Source: Podarcis raffonei
Lineage: Eukaryota; Chordata; Lepidosauria; Squamata; Lacertidae
NCBI RefSeq assembly: GCF_027172205.1
Contig: NC_070604.1
Coordinates: forward strand, 1,612,001 to 1,676,000
Length of the DNA: 64,000 bases
Direction: 5' to 3'
The position numbers and the translations under genes are program-made. Shown piece by piece: positions 32,991 to 45,204 of the stretch. A model generated the notes under the pieces. The model did no database searches and had not been told where the DNA came from. It worked only from the letters and a program-made list of their open reading frames with translations. The stretch's first letter is position 1. The number at the start of each line of letters is the position of its first letter.

Positions 32991-35900
32991 CTGTACTGTG
33001 ACTTGGAATGTCAACTGCTTCTTCATCTAGCAGTGTGCTTCTCAAAAAATCCTCTCCAACCAAATTGCTCTCTTTAAATCTTTCACCCGCATCATGGCTC
33101 ATCTGTGTTTCAATGTGGTTCTTCAGCAGAGTTTGCCTTGCTAGACAATGGTAACCTTCGCTTTCTTGTCCTGTTTCACATACCTCCACAATGTCCTCAC
33201 GGCAGAAGAAGTCTTGCAGTTTGAATCCAGTTTCTGAAAATGGTAACTGGATTTCATTATCCGCAGGCAGCTCCAACAACATATCCTCCCTGATTTCACC
33301 AGCTTGTAAAAGATACACTTCAGGTGTAACAGGTTCCAGCAGTAAACAGTCACTTTTATCCTTTAGTGAAGAGCGCTGTTCTAACTCCCCTTCTGCATGT
33401 GTCATGTCAAGCAAGTCCAATTCTGCTCTCTCTCGTGTTTCCTCACACAGGGGAGGGCTCACTTCAACTGTCTCCAGATCCAGTGTGTCTCCAAATGGGT
33501 GCATCTTCAGTTGAAAAGGCAGCTGATTTGTATCTGATAAAGTCACCACCTCAATAGGCACCAAATCTGACACACTCAGTGTTTCATCCACAGCTAAATG
33601 TACTTCACGTGTATCCAGTGTTAACATTTCTGCTTGGCCTTCAGTCTCTTTCAGAGTTTCAAACAAATCTAGTTCTAACACCTTAGATTCACCACCATTA
33701 GGAAGCTGTGTTTCAGTAACATCTGCAAAATTTGGTATATCACTTTCTTTTGCAAATGCAGAATAGTCAGTTCCCTTTTTAAATGTTTCAGACACAGTGC
33801 TTTGGTCTCCAATGTCAAGTACTTCAGAAGTGGTTTGGTGGTGCTTGGTTTGAGATTTGGGTGAAGAAGTTGGGGGAAATGCTCCAAATGAATTACCACT
33901 CCCTGTAGCAACTAAACACTTATCTGCTGGTTGGAATGCCTCTGAACAACGCAACAGATCTTCTGAAGGCATTAGTGCACAGGCAGATACTTTGGTTTCA
34001 TTTATAACCACCTTTGAACTATCTGTCCCTACATCTTTAATCTGTTCTTCAGGTTTGTGAATACTATTTGTCAAAGTTAAGGCACAGTCTTCAACAACAG
34101 GCTTCCAAAAGGGTTTCATTTGTTCATTGATGCTGATTTTTTGACATTCCAATTGAACAACAAATAAGGGGATTTCAAAAGGGCCATCATTTTGTTTTTC
34201 CATGATGGTAGTGTCTAACAGAGAGTCTGCCGTGACATCACAGAAGATCTTATTTATTCCTTCAGCCCACAAACCTTCTGCAGAGTTAAAGCCAAACAAA
34301 CAACAAAGAAATGCTTGAGGTGGTATTACCAGCAGGTCATCAGGAATTTGCCTGATCATCTCTGCACTGGTAAGTTCCTCGGTTCCATGGTCAATATGAA
34401 TGAGACTCAAGGTTTCCCCCTCTACACTGCTAATAACTGCTCGGTATAAGGTATTATCTTCACTATTCTTTGCTAGACAGGGACAGCCACTTTTTATATC
34501 CTCAACATCTATGCCCATAAGCTCTCCAGCTTCCTGAAGCTTTGTTTCAATTAAACCAATATCATCTGAGTCAGCAAACTGGCACCAAAAATATCCTGGG
34601 CTCTTTGCAACCATCAAAAAGGTTTTCAAAGTTTGACCCACCTTAGGAATCTTCCAGAGGAAGGATCTGGTGTTTGACATATTGAAAGGTTTGCTATACT
34701 TATCAGGAACAGCAACTTCACACAGGTTTATCAGATCAGTGTCACTCTCCATTTTGTCAGATGTTTTCCCCAAAGGAGGTTGTTTGTACTCAAGGTATTT
34801 ATCAACCAAATCCACTGCTATATTACCATCTTTGTCACAGAGATGAATGTTCCATTTGCTTTCAGTTTTCTCCACAAATTCGCCATTTAGCTGAGTATCA
34901 CTTGTCCTTTGGGAGAAATACAGCACTGCTTCCTGTGTCCATTCTGAAAGCTCTGTGGTCTTAACTCCATACAATGAACAATGAATGCTCATCACTGGGA
35001 CTGATGAACAGTCTTCAAGGAGTCTACCTGTTTTGCAGATGCTAACCAGTGCAGTATTGCCATAATCAATATACTGCACCCTCACCAGTTTACCAGAGGG
35101 TTTTTCAATGATTGCAGCTCGATACCATAAGCCATCTTCTGAAAACAATGCACACATTACGTCTCCTATGTGAAGCTGTTGCCCATTCAGACTCTCAATA
35201 TTTTCAGATTTATTTAGTTTCTCTGAAATGCTGTCAAGCAAGGGCTCATCTTCTACTAGGTGAACATAGAAGTCGGATGGATTATTTATATGAGAAACAT
35301 ACACCAAAGTTTTAAGACCAAGGCTTATGATTTTTTGAGGTAAAGCACAAATATTTTTAAGTGAAAAGTGTGTATTAGTTTCAGATTGATTTCTGCTTTT
35401 CAAGTTATCAGGGGGAGTTTCTCTGCTTAGCATGGAATCTCTATGACTCCTACCTGTTACAGGATCATTTCCATTATTTTTTTCCACTGGTCCAGGAAGC
35501 TTAATTTTCACCTCTCTTTTTGTTTTCTGCTGAAATTGTCTTACTTCTCTACATACAACAGTGTGTTTGCTACTGCCTACTATGTCCAAATTTTCATTGT
35601 TCCACCTCTTGTCCTCAAAAGTTGGTTTATCCATTTCTGTCAAAGATAGCCTTTTTTCAGTGTTTTGTTCCCTGGTGAGCAGATATCTGGATGCTGAAGC
35701 TCCATTTTTTGTATATTTGGCCGTCCCTCTGCTGCACTGCAAACTCTCTTTCAGTTTTGCATTGATCTGCATCTTACCATCATATAGTTCAATGATCAGT
35801 TTTCCATCAGGTTCTTTTGCTACAATTAAAGCCTTTAAGGGCTTATCTAGTACTGCTTTTTCAAACCATGCAGAAACTTCTTTTGGAACATCAACTACAT

Positions 35901-38900
35901 CAGATAGAGAGCATTTTATGGCTTGCATTGGCAAAAGCAGTAACTCATAAGCATCATTTGGTACTAGTACCAAGTCTCCATTCTTTAACAACTGCCTATT
36001 CCCAAAATCCACAAAGAAAACTTCTTTGGTATCTTTTGCTGAAGTTACTACTGCCCTGTACCAGCAGCCATCCATATACTTTGCAAGATACACATTTCCA
36101 GGGCCCTGTGATGTTTCCAAATTGTACTGCATTTTGCTGAGTTTAGCAATACTAGTAGTTAACTGGCCAATAACATTTGCATTTCTAGCAAGTTGGCAGT
36201 AAAAGTGACAGGGATCATTAACATGTGTGATATAAACCACCTCTTCACTTCCTATTTTAATGTCATGTGTAGAATAATAGTATGACAGAAGATGAACAGA
36301 AGATATTAGAGGTTTTTGAGGCTGCACACATCTGGCTAGACCCTTCTTTGTTAAAAAATGGCACACACTTTCAAAAGGGGTAATCAAGTCCACAATATTG
36401 ATGAAATCTGTATTGTTTAATGCTGCAAAAGCAAATATGGTACATTTCAGTTCTAATGTGCTTGCTGACTCCACAAATTCATGAAAAGCTTCAGTGGCTT
36501 TTTCATTCCACACAAACGGATCCTGACCATTTGGCTGAATTAAGTTGTAAAGGCTACATCTGAAAGCTTGAGCTTTCAACGTCAGAAACTCTGTCTTAGT
36601 TGCACGGACATTCTTCAGTGAAACACGCTCTTTGTTCCCATAGTCAACATATGCAACTTCCACCTCTTCAGCACAACATACTTTACTAGTAATAAGAGCT
36701 CTGTACCACTTCTCATCCTCAGAATACTTAGCCAAACATACAGAATTTGGCCATTCACGGGGTTGTGCTGAATGCATACAATAATCTTGAATTTTAGCCA
36801 TAAGTGCTCTCAGGTCTTGGGAACTTTTAGCTAGCTGACACCAGAAGAGACTAGGACTTTCTGTATAGGATACTACCACATCTACTGTATTTCCAACTTG
36901 CAGATGCCCTTCACTAGAAAACCCTGGCTTTATTTCAGAGTAGTTTTGCATAACATAGAGTGAAGGGGTTGGGGCAATGCTAGAATCCTCTTTTGCAAAT
37001 GCTTTGCATGACCAATAGCAACTACCTTCACCGGGCTGCTGCTTGACGATCAAAGTTTCAGTAGGATAAGGGGCTGAACTGTGACGTTGTGGCGAGGGTT
37101 CATTTTCATCTTTGGGGAAAATTTTTCTCACAGGCTTCTGCCCTATGCCCTCTATTCCAGACGTGCTCCTCAATGGCTCCTTGGTCACTTTCTGGAGAGT
37201 CTCTAATTCCTCACCCTTATGATGCTCAGCATACTTCTGTTGAGACATGATTTTGCCCAAGTTTTTTTCTCCTGCTAGTGAATGATCAAAAAGTTCCACT
37301 ATGTAAATGTCCCCTTGCATGCCTAAGACCTTGATTACCAGCTCCTTGTTTAGCACGGCTTTCCTGAAATAGTCTACAGCATCTGGGCTCCATGACTGCC
37401 CTGGTGGGAAAGGATTAGCCAATGCACATCTGAGTGCTGCAGCAGGAAGTTCTCTGAACTGGGGAAGCAATTCCTTCACCTTATGCAAGTCAATAATTTC
37501 AGTGTTTCCTCTGTCTACCAGATAAACTTCAATGCCTTTTCCCAGCATCTTGGTGACAACAGCACGGTGATAGCAGTTCTCCTTCAATGCAACACAGCAC
37601 AGGGATCCTGGTTTGGGCTGAAGCAGAATACCCTCTAGTTTTTTACTCTGAGAATAGAAGTCACTTAAGTTCTGTATGAGGCAACAGAGGGGTTGGCGGT
37701 GCTCCTGCAGGTGCACCCAGAAGTCTGTGGGATCCTGGAGGAAGGACACTTGAGCACTGTGGTACTCACCAGCCTTCAAACGCACAACAGGAAGTGGGTC
37801 AGCGGCAAGCATGGACTGAACTCCCAACAGAGAGGCACGTTCTTCCTTGGCTGTGGCATCTACCTTCTTTAGTTCAGCCATTAAGTCAAAGGAATGCTCT
37901 TGACTGCTGTGAAGGAGGCTCTGCTCCAGACAATGGGCCTGGACCCCATAGAGGCAGTTAAGGTTCAGGCCATCTTCTCCATAGAGAGTAACATAGTAGA
38001 GGTGCTCAAAGGGACAGTAGGCTTCAATGTTGGCTTGCACCACCTTGCTCAACAGCAATGTTTTAAGCTGACTTATATGAGAGCGGGTCCAGCCACAGCC
38101 TCCATCGGTAATACCTTGCAATGAACAAGGATAGGTCACCACCGGCATTCGGAAACACTCAGCAGGCAAATTGCGCAGGTTTTGCTTTGTCACAAATTCC
38201 TTCCTCCCATAATCCACATAGATCACCTGTGCCACTTCTCCAAGCTGCTCCTCCGGGCCACCCAGAGGATCTAGTTGCAGCAGCAGGGCCCGGTACCAGC
38301 AGCCATCGATGCCCCGCGCGGCGCAAGGGGATCCTGGGGCCGGCAGGGGTTCCTGCAAGTCTTTCCCAGAGGAGGCCTCAAAAGCCTGGCGCATGGCATC
38401 CGAGAGCAGCTGGATCTCTCTGGAGAGGCTGCGCAGTTGACAATATATCCTGCCGGGGTCGGATACCTGGGTCACCAGCATGGGCTCCGTCACTCTCATC
38501 TGCAGCTGCGGGTAGAAGTAGTCCAGGGCTGTGGGCTCATCCTGGGTGCGGGGAGCGACAGGGCCCCCGGGCGCCTGGGGGGACGGCTGGGGTGGGGCGC
38601 TGGGGGCCCCGAGGGAGGTGGCGAGGAGGCTGGCGAAGGTGCTGGGGGAGACGTGGCCGGCGAGCCCCAGGTGGCGCATCTGGGCCAGCAGCCAGGGCAG
38701 CTCCAGCACCACCAGGTGCTGCGCCACCAGCACGTCCCTCACCAGGCCCGACACCTCCTGGCCCTGCAGGCGGCCCAGGAACTCGGCGGCGGCCAGCGTC
38801 CAGCTGAGGCGCTGGGGCGGCGCCAGGTCGGCCAGGACGCAGCCCAGCACCTCGGAGGGCAGCTGGAAGAGCTCGGCGGGGCCGCGCGCCAAGGCCTGGG

Positions 38901-39231
38901 CGCCGGCGCTGAGCGTGCGGCCCTCGTCCAGCAGGAAGACGCGGTAGGCGGGCGCGGGGCCGGCGCGGAGGAGGCCCAGCACCCGGCAGCGCCGCCAGCG
39001 CCCGCCCGCCTCCGCCAGGCACAGCTCGCCCGCCGCCAGGGGCCCCGCGCCCGGCAGCGCCGCCAGCCGAGGCCCCGCCCGCGCCTGCACCTCCTCGGCC
39101 AGCCGCAGGTACTCCTCGCGCCGCTCGCCGCGGAAGCCCCACAGCCGCACCAGCGGAGCCTCCGCGTGGAGCTCCACGAAGGACACGCGCAGAGACAGGC
39201 AGCTGCCCGGGCTCGGCAGCGAAGAGCACAT
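32991..39231 (-). CDS. TDRD6: TDRD6 large exon: multi-Tudor germ-granule protein
   Basis: TDRD6 is a germ-cell scaffold of the chromatoid body/nuage. Its Tudor domains bind dimethyl-arginine on Piwi and Vasa proteins, and it supports spermatid RNA regulation. The exon encodes 2080 codons. Start chosen: MCSSLPSPGS at 39231, matching the human N-terminus MCSTPG. Tudor repeats by approximate residue: 1-120 (diverged), 254-347 (CWYRALL...YVDYGRKE), 499-580, 794-870 (YVDYGNKERV), 1005-1082 (FVDFGNRQ), 1319-1394 (YIDYGNTALV), 1544-1620 (HIDHGTEEL). An acidic, low-complexity tail follows. The donor ACAG|GTAAGA at 32991 leaves one base for the exon at 20140. The frame also stays open upstream to 39714, but that sequence has no similarity to the family. 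TDRD15 is the nearest alternative, but N-terminus and synteny favour TDRD6. Confidence 0.95.
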
Positions 39232-39640
39232 GGCGGAGGAAGGCGGCGGGCAGCGGGCGGACACCGGCACCTCACGAGGCACCAACGGCGGAGGGGGAGG
39301 AGCCCGTTCCTCGCCCCGCCCACCCGCGCGCGCGCCCCTCCCTGCCGGAACGCGCCAAGGAGGGAAGCGGGCGGGGGCGCGCGAGGGCACTTGCCTCACG
39401 GAATCCCTCCGGCGCTTCGGGAAGGCGGCAGAAGGCGGGGCAAATGGGGCGCCCGCCGGGGCCGGGGCAGGGAGGGTCCCGCCAGCCCAGCTGCCGAGGG
39501 CGCCCTGCCGGGGCGCTGCTTGCAGGCGGACAGCCGGAGCAGCCGAGCTGTGGCGCCCCTTGTTTCCGCCCGCCATCCTTTCACCCCGCGACCTGGACAC
39601 AGGTGTCTGCCCCCCCCGCCCCCTGCCACACGGGCCGGTG
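38500..39640. promoter_or_regulatory. CpG island over the TDRD6 start
   Basis: Very GC- and CpG-rich from the first Tudor repeat through about 400 bases upstream of the ATG, unlike the AT-rich surroundings. A CpG-island promoter for a germline gene is the simplest reading. No TATA box is claimed. Confidence 0.7.
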
Positions 39641-39889
39641 TCCTCAACGGCTGGAGCCAAAGGTGTCCGTCGTCTTCCTCCTGCTTTGCCATGCGGGAAG
39701 GAGTGAGCCTTCAATGCCCCACAGACAACACCTCAGACGAGTTTGGCAGGCGCTCCCTGCTTTTGTTGCTGAGCTGCCTTCAGAGGCAGCTAACATTTGG
39801 GTTACCAGCAGAAATCAGTATGTCAAGTTGAAGCAAGGAGAGGAGGTTTCATGGGGCAAAGTCACAGGCAGGCAAATACCCTTTACCCT

Positions 39890-40340
39890 AAGGGGCATCC
39901 AGTCCAGTCTCCTGCAATGCAGGAATCTTAGCTGAAGCATCCAGGACAGATGGCCTTCCAACCGCGGCTTAAAAACCTCCAAGGAAACCTCCCAAGGGAG
40001 ACCATTCCACTGTTGAACAGCTCCTGAAGTTTAGTTGGAATCTCCTTTCCTGTGCTATGAAAGCATTGGTTCAAAGCCTGCCCTTGAGGTAGTTGAAGAT
40101 AGCTATCATATCTCAATCTCCTCTTTCCCTGGCTCCTTCAATTGTTCCTCATAAAGCTTGGTTTCCAGACCCTGGATCACCTTGGGTGCCCTCCACTGCA
40201 CATGTACCAGCTTGTCAATAACTTTATATTTGTGTGCCCAAAATTGGACGCAGTATTCCGTGTATGGTCTGACCAAGGCCAAATAGAGTGGTATGATGAC
40301 TTCCCTTGATTTGGACATACTTATCTTGATACTTATCTTT
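39890..40340 (-). mobile_element. Old CR1 LINE, 3' part
   Basis: The minus strand reads a degraded CR1 C-terminal region ([35 protein letters not shown]). Much more diverged than the other copies. It is separated from its 5' half (40955-41650) by a young CR1 in the opposite direction. Confidence 0.8.
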
Positions 40341-40954
40341 TTAGCAGCAGCTAAAAAAGCCAATGCAATTCTGGGCTGCATCAATAGGAGTATAGCATCT
40401 AGATCAAGGGAAGTAATAGTGCCACTGTATTCTGCTCTGGTCAGACCTCACCTGGAGTACTGTGTCCAGTTCTGGGCACCACAGTTCAAGAAGGACACTG
40501 ACAAACTGGAACGTGTCCAGAGGAGGGCAACCAAAATGGTCAAAGGCCTGGAAACGATGCCTTATGAGGAACGGCTAAGGGAGCTGGGCATGTTTAGCCT
40601 GGAGAAGAGGAGGTTAAGGGGTGATATGATAGCCATGTTCAAATATATAAAAGGATGTCACATAGAGGAGGGAGAAAGGTTGTTTTCTGCTGCTCCAGAG
40701 AAGCGGACACGGAGCAATGGATCCAAACTGCAGGAAAGAAGATTCCACCTAAACATTAGGAAGAACTTCCTGACAGTAAGAGCTGTTCGACAGTGGAATT
40801 TGCTGCCAAGGAGTGTGGTGGAGTCTCCTACTTTGGAGGTCTTTAAGCAGAGGCTTGACAACCATATGTCAGGAGTGCTCTGATGGTGTTTCCTGCTTGG
40901 CAGGGGGTTGGACTCGATGGCCCTTGTGGTCTCTTCCAACTCTATGATTCTATG
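40341..40954 (+). mobile_element. Young CR1 LINE inserted in the old CR1
   Basis: 5'-truncated copy of about 610 bases, starting at AGCAGCTAAAAAAGCCAATGC and encoding the C-terminal 170-180 residues to [10 protein letters not shown], then the octamer tail at about 40940-40954. Near-identical to the other young copies. Confidence 0.88.
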
Positions 40955-41650
40955 CAGCCTAGGGTAGTGTTAGGCTTTTCTGCTGCTGCATGACACTGTC
41001 AACTCGTGTTAAGCTTGTGGTCCACCAAGGTCCCTAGATCCTTTTCACATGTAAGCCAGGTGTCCCCCATCTTATATTTATGCATCTGGCTCTTCCTGCC
41101 TACTAAGTACAGAACCATACATGTGTCCCTATTAAGATCCGTTTTGTTAGTTTGGGCCCACTTCTCCAATCTGTTAATGTCATGTTGATTCCTGATTCTG
41201 TCTTCTGCGGCATTAGCTACCCCTCCCAGTTTGGTGTCATCTGCAAATTGGATGTGCATCCCCTCAATTCCTTCATCCAAGTCGCTTATAAAGACACTGA
41301 ACAACAAGGGGCCCAGGAGAACTCTTCAGCACCCCATGTGTCACTTTCCCCCAGGATGACTAGGAACCATTAATGAGTACTTTGGGTTTGGTCTGCCAAC
41401 CAGCTACAAATCTAACAGTTGCCTCATTCAACCCACATTTTACCAAGTTCCTCACAAGAATATCATGGGGGACTTTGTCAAAAGCCTTACTGAAATCAAA
41501 ATACACTAGGTCCACAACATTCCTCTGATCCACCAAGCTTGTAACTCCATCAAAATGTAATGAGATTCGTCGGAATGACTTATTTTTGAGAAACCCACGA
41601 TGGGTCTTAGTAATCAGAGGCTGGCAAAGCATATGTAAGACAGACATTGC
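40955..41650 (-). mobile_element. Old CR1 LINE, 5' part
   Basis: The minus strand shows degraded [73 protein letters not shown]. Frames are broken. Continues the element at 39890-40340. Confidence 0.82.
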
Positions 41651-42290
41651 ATGGAGGATTCCCCATTGCAGAGATCATGAGAGGGGAAACAGTATTTCTG
41701 AAGTTTCATGGAGGAATTATAGAAAAATTAGCTGAAGGCAGATGTACAGAAGAGGGACCGATTGAGGAAAAGAGAGGGAGGGGCTAAGAAGGGTGGCTGG
41801 AAGAAAAAGAACCCAAGAGACCACAAGTAAGTAAAAGGGAGAATGGGGCAAGGAAGTTGCATCAAGGGGAATTTATACCAGTTTGGTTTTTAATTGAAAT
41901 GTAGATTGGTGTCTTTTTTTAAAATTGTGTTATACCAAATTTTTGGGATTTTAAAATTTACTCATAAGTTTGATAAATGTATTATAAGCAAGGACAACAA
42001 ACAGCATCACATTTAGTAAGCAGACAAATGTTTTGTGAAAAAAATGTAGCATATACTCATTAATGATTAAATAGCCTATCGTGTAGCTTTATTCAAAGGT
42101 CGTGTTTTATCACCAAACCTTGCTAGGTCAGCATGATACTAACAATCAGCTCACTGTGGGAAGCTCAACTATTCTAAGATAAATCCAGTATTTTTTCAAG
42201 ATTGCCTATGAATGTAACAACAGTATTTGGATATTATAGCTCCATCTACATGTATGACAGCTTGCAAGATAAACAGATATTTTACTCAGT
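41651..42290. other. Intergenic DNA, nothing recognised
   Basis: AT-rich, no exon similarity. SLC25A27 exons were looked for here and not seen. Confidence 0.4.
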
Positions 42291-42575
42291 TCATGGTCAA
42301 TTTATTTATATACCACATTTCCCACAAATATGTATGTGCTGAAAGCAGTTCACATAAAAATGTTTTAAGTACATTATTGAGATGTAATAAAAAATATAAT
42401 GTCATTACAAAAGAATCCAGCATTAGCATTCATTAAAATGTAAGTGAACATAAGTTCACCAATATTAAAAGCAAGGCTTTCCAATAACTTCCTATCCAAA
42501 AGTAGCCCAAAAGCTGATGATGCTAGTACCTGGCACCCCTCGACCTGTGCCTCAAACCAAAAGCCCAGGAAGCCC
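42291..42575. repeat. Possible old retroposon 3' end
   Basis: Contains TTTATTTATATACCACATTTCCC followed by an AT-rich stretch, similar in style to the 3' ends of L2/CR1-mobilised elements. Weak. Confidence 0.25.
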
Positions 42576-42576
42576 A

Positions 42577-42712
42577 TGGGCGTAGCCAGGATTTATTTTA
42601 GGGTGGGCAGGGGGGTGCAGAATGAGTTATATGCGATGCAGTCAGATAGTTAAGTATTTTTATTTATTTACTTGATGGGGGGATAGCTGCCCCCCCGCCC
42701 TCCCCGGCTACA
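42577..42712. mobile_element. Possible MITE with GGGCGTAGCCAGG end
   Basis: Starts GGGCGTAGCCAGGATTTA and ends CCTCCCCGGCTAC, an imperfect inverted repeat around a G/C-homopolymer-rich body. Low confidence because the right end is incomplete. Confidence 0.35.
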
Positions 42713-42897
42713 GAATTCTTCTGGGAGGCTCTCAGGCCTGGAGCATGGGGCAAGGCAGACAAAAGCAGTCATTGCCAAATGGCACACACAGAGTCTTTCT
42801 CCCCTCACAGTTCTGGAAGCAGGTCCCTCATGAAAGCTCATTGTAGAAACACAAGTGCAATGTGCTTGACTTTTTTTATATAAAAAATGTTTTATGT

Positions 42898-43123
42898 ACA
42901 AGGAGTCCTCAACTTACACAGGGCTTACATTCTGGGGATCACACCTAAAGCTAAAATTGGTCACAGTAAATGGCGAGTGGGATTGCCAAAGTCTTTTCCC
43001 CCAGATGCCCATCCATTTCTGTCCTCTTTAAAGAATAAAAATTTAAAAATAAAATTTTGCCAAGGGCATAAAGCTGAATGCACACAAGTTAAATGTGCAT
43101 GAGTTACAGGTTTACTGTACACC
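42898..43123. mobile_element. Possible Tigger-like MITE
   Basis: About 225 bases from ACAAGGAGTCCTCAACTTACA to AGTTACAGGTTTACTGTAC. The GTCCTCAACTTAC word resembles Tigger ends. The inverted repeat is poor, so this is tentative. Confidence 0.3.
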
Positions 43124-43705
43124 ACTTAGAAAATCTGAATATTAAAAAGTATATAAAGACCTAGATAAATAAATGAGCAAGCCAGGTGCTAGAATCCCTG
43201 AATACAGAGACCCAGAGCTCCTTATGAGTACACACTGCTCTTTTCAGCCCCAAAATACAAGGGGAAGAAAAGAGGAATCTTCCAAATAGCTCCTGTGGCT
43301 GGAAGCCTGCAGATAAAATGTGGAGAAAAAGCTGAAAGAGCTCAGGTCATCACAGCTAGTCATGTGGTGAGCTTCTCCATAGTCTATGTGATCGTGGATG
43401 TGAGGAAAGTCCTGTCCTTTTGAACTACTGGAGTGCACAGAGAGAGACAGAAATGAGTAATGATCAGCAGTTGTGACACATTGCTCCTGGACCTGTATGC
43501 ATTGTGTCTGTTCCTAAATGTCTGTAAATACCAAATGTACTCAGGCTCAGGCTCTGTGGCTCCAAAACTATAATACTGTCTATTGATATAAAAAAAATAT
43601 CGGCAATGTATGCACAGTTAAATAACAAAGGATCTATTTTCATTATTTGGAACACAATAGCTTACAACAGTTAATATTGGACAAGAAGGAAAATTAAATA
43701 TGGCT
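43124..43705. other. Intergenic DNA, nothing recognised
   Basis: No exon or clear repeat seen. Confidence 0.4.
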
Positions 43706-43818
43706 TCATTCAACATCTTTATCAACGACTTGGATGATGGACTCAAGGGCATCCTGATCAAATTTGCAGATGACACCAAACTGGGAGGGGTGGCTAACAC
43801 ACCAGAGGACAGGATCAC
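43706..43818 (+). mobile_element. CR1 LINE, 5' part (split by a solo LTR)
   Basis: Starts within the RT at ATTCAACATC and encodes [26 protein letters not shown]. Interrupted at GATCAC (43813-43818) and resumes after the LTR at 44137. Confidence 0.9.
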
Positions 43819-44136
43819 TGTGGGAGTCATAAAGCCATGGCAGAGGTTTGTAAATACTGCAGGGTACCTCCGGACCTCGTGACCAGCACTCTGAGCTTTA
43901 CAAGGTATTGGAATGTAATGACCTTATATGGCATGGGTGCAATAAAAGCTTGACCGGATGAGGTAACATGAGATTGGCAAACGGCCATGCGGCTGGACAG
44001 AACAAAGGATAATAAAAAGTGACCAGAGAGGAGAAGAAGTCTGAATGAGCTGCCCTCCGTCCATGGAAATATTGCTGGCTCTCTGTGTCTTTATTTTATG
44101 CTAAACAAGTGCCATTTGTAACGGCTGGCTCCGACA
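43819..44136 (+). mobile_element. Solo LTR of an endogenous retrovirus
   Basis: 318 bases bounded by TGTGGGAG...CTCCGACA and flanked by the 6-bp duplication GATCAC (43813-43818 and 44137-44142). An AATAAA lies inside (about 43942). A 6-bp duplication suits class II-like retroviruses. No internal retroviral sequence remains, as expected after recombination between two LTRs. Orientation is inferred from the AATAAA. Confidence 0.8.
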
Positions 44137-44965
44137 GATCACACTTCAAAACGACCTTGACAGATTAGAGAACTGGGCCAAAACAAACAAGATGAATTTT
44201 AACAGGGAGAAATGTAAAGTATTGCACTTGGGCCAAAAAAATGAGAGGCACAAATACAAGATGGGTGACACCTGGCTTGAGAGCAGTACATGTGAAAAGG
44301 ATCTAGGAGTCTTGGTTGACCACAAACTTGACATGAGCCAACTGTGTGACGCGGCAGCTTAAAAAGCCAATGCAATTCTGGGCTGCATCAATAGGAGTAT
44401 AGCATCTAGATCAAGGGAAGTAATAGTGCCACTGTATTCTGCTCTGGTCAGACCTCACCTGGAGTACTGTGTCCAGTTCTGGGCACCACAGTTCAAGAAG
44501 GACACTGACAAACTGGAATGTGTCCAGAGGAGGGCAACCAAAATGGTCAAAGGCCTGGAAACGATGCCTTATGAGGAACGGCTAAGGGAGCTGGGCATGT
44601 TTAGCCTGGAGAAGAGGAGGTTAAGGGGTGATATGATAGCCATGTTCAAATATATAAAAGGATGTCACATAGAGGAGGGAGAAAGGTTGTTTTCTGCTGC
44701 TCCAGAGAAGCGGACACGGAGCAATGGATCCAAACTACAAGAAAGAAGATTCCACCTAAACATTAGGAGGAACTTCCTGACAGTAAGAGCTGTTCGACAG
44801 TGGAATTTGCTGCCAAGGAGTGTGGTGGAGTCTCCTACTTTGGAGGTCTTTAAGCAGAGGCTTGACAACCATATGTCAGGAGTGCTCTGATGGTGTTTCC
44901 TGCTTGGCAGAGGGTTGGACTCAATGGCCCTTGTGGTCTCTTCCAACTCTATGATTCTATGATTC
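44137..44965 (+). mobile_element. CR1 LINE, 3' part
   Basis: Continues the CR1 from ATCACACTTCAAAACGACC through the C-terminal domain to the octamer tail at about 44950-44965. A stop in the GCAGCTTAAAAAGCC stretch (about 44356) and the missing 5' part make it inactive. Confidence 0.9.
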
Positions 44966-45204
44966 ATGTTTCAGAGAACAGAGAGAAGAGAAGTCCATTT
45001 TGACGGTCAGTTAGAAAGTAAAACTAGCCTCTCCCAGAGGCAAGCTGAACTATGTAATAAACTTGTCTTTTATCATAGCATCCACAAGAAGGCAGCAGTA
45101 CAAACAAAAATTTTTTTTAATACTATCCTGAGGTAACTCCTAGCAGCATTATATCTTACAGCAGCAGCCTGTGTCAGAAAAGCAACTGCTACAGAGGAAA
45201 GAAG
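44966..45204 (+). promoter_or_regulatory. CYP39A1 upstream region and 5' UTR
   Basis: Unique DNA just before the CYP39A1 ATG. A TATATC at about 45151 could be a weak TATA-like element. No CpG island. Confidence 0.35.

Noticed and set aside
39232-39714. Upstream extension of the TDRD6 frame to a Met at 39714
   Set aside because: The frame is open only because the CpG island lacks stops. The residues are Pro/Arg/Ala-rich without family similarity, and the conserved N-terminus starts at MCSS (39231).
38121-39935. Long plus-strand open frames (up to 518 codons) over the TDRD6 start
   Set aside because: Antisense shadows of GC-rich coding sequence, with low-complexity translation and no splice or family support.
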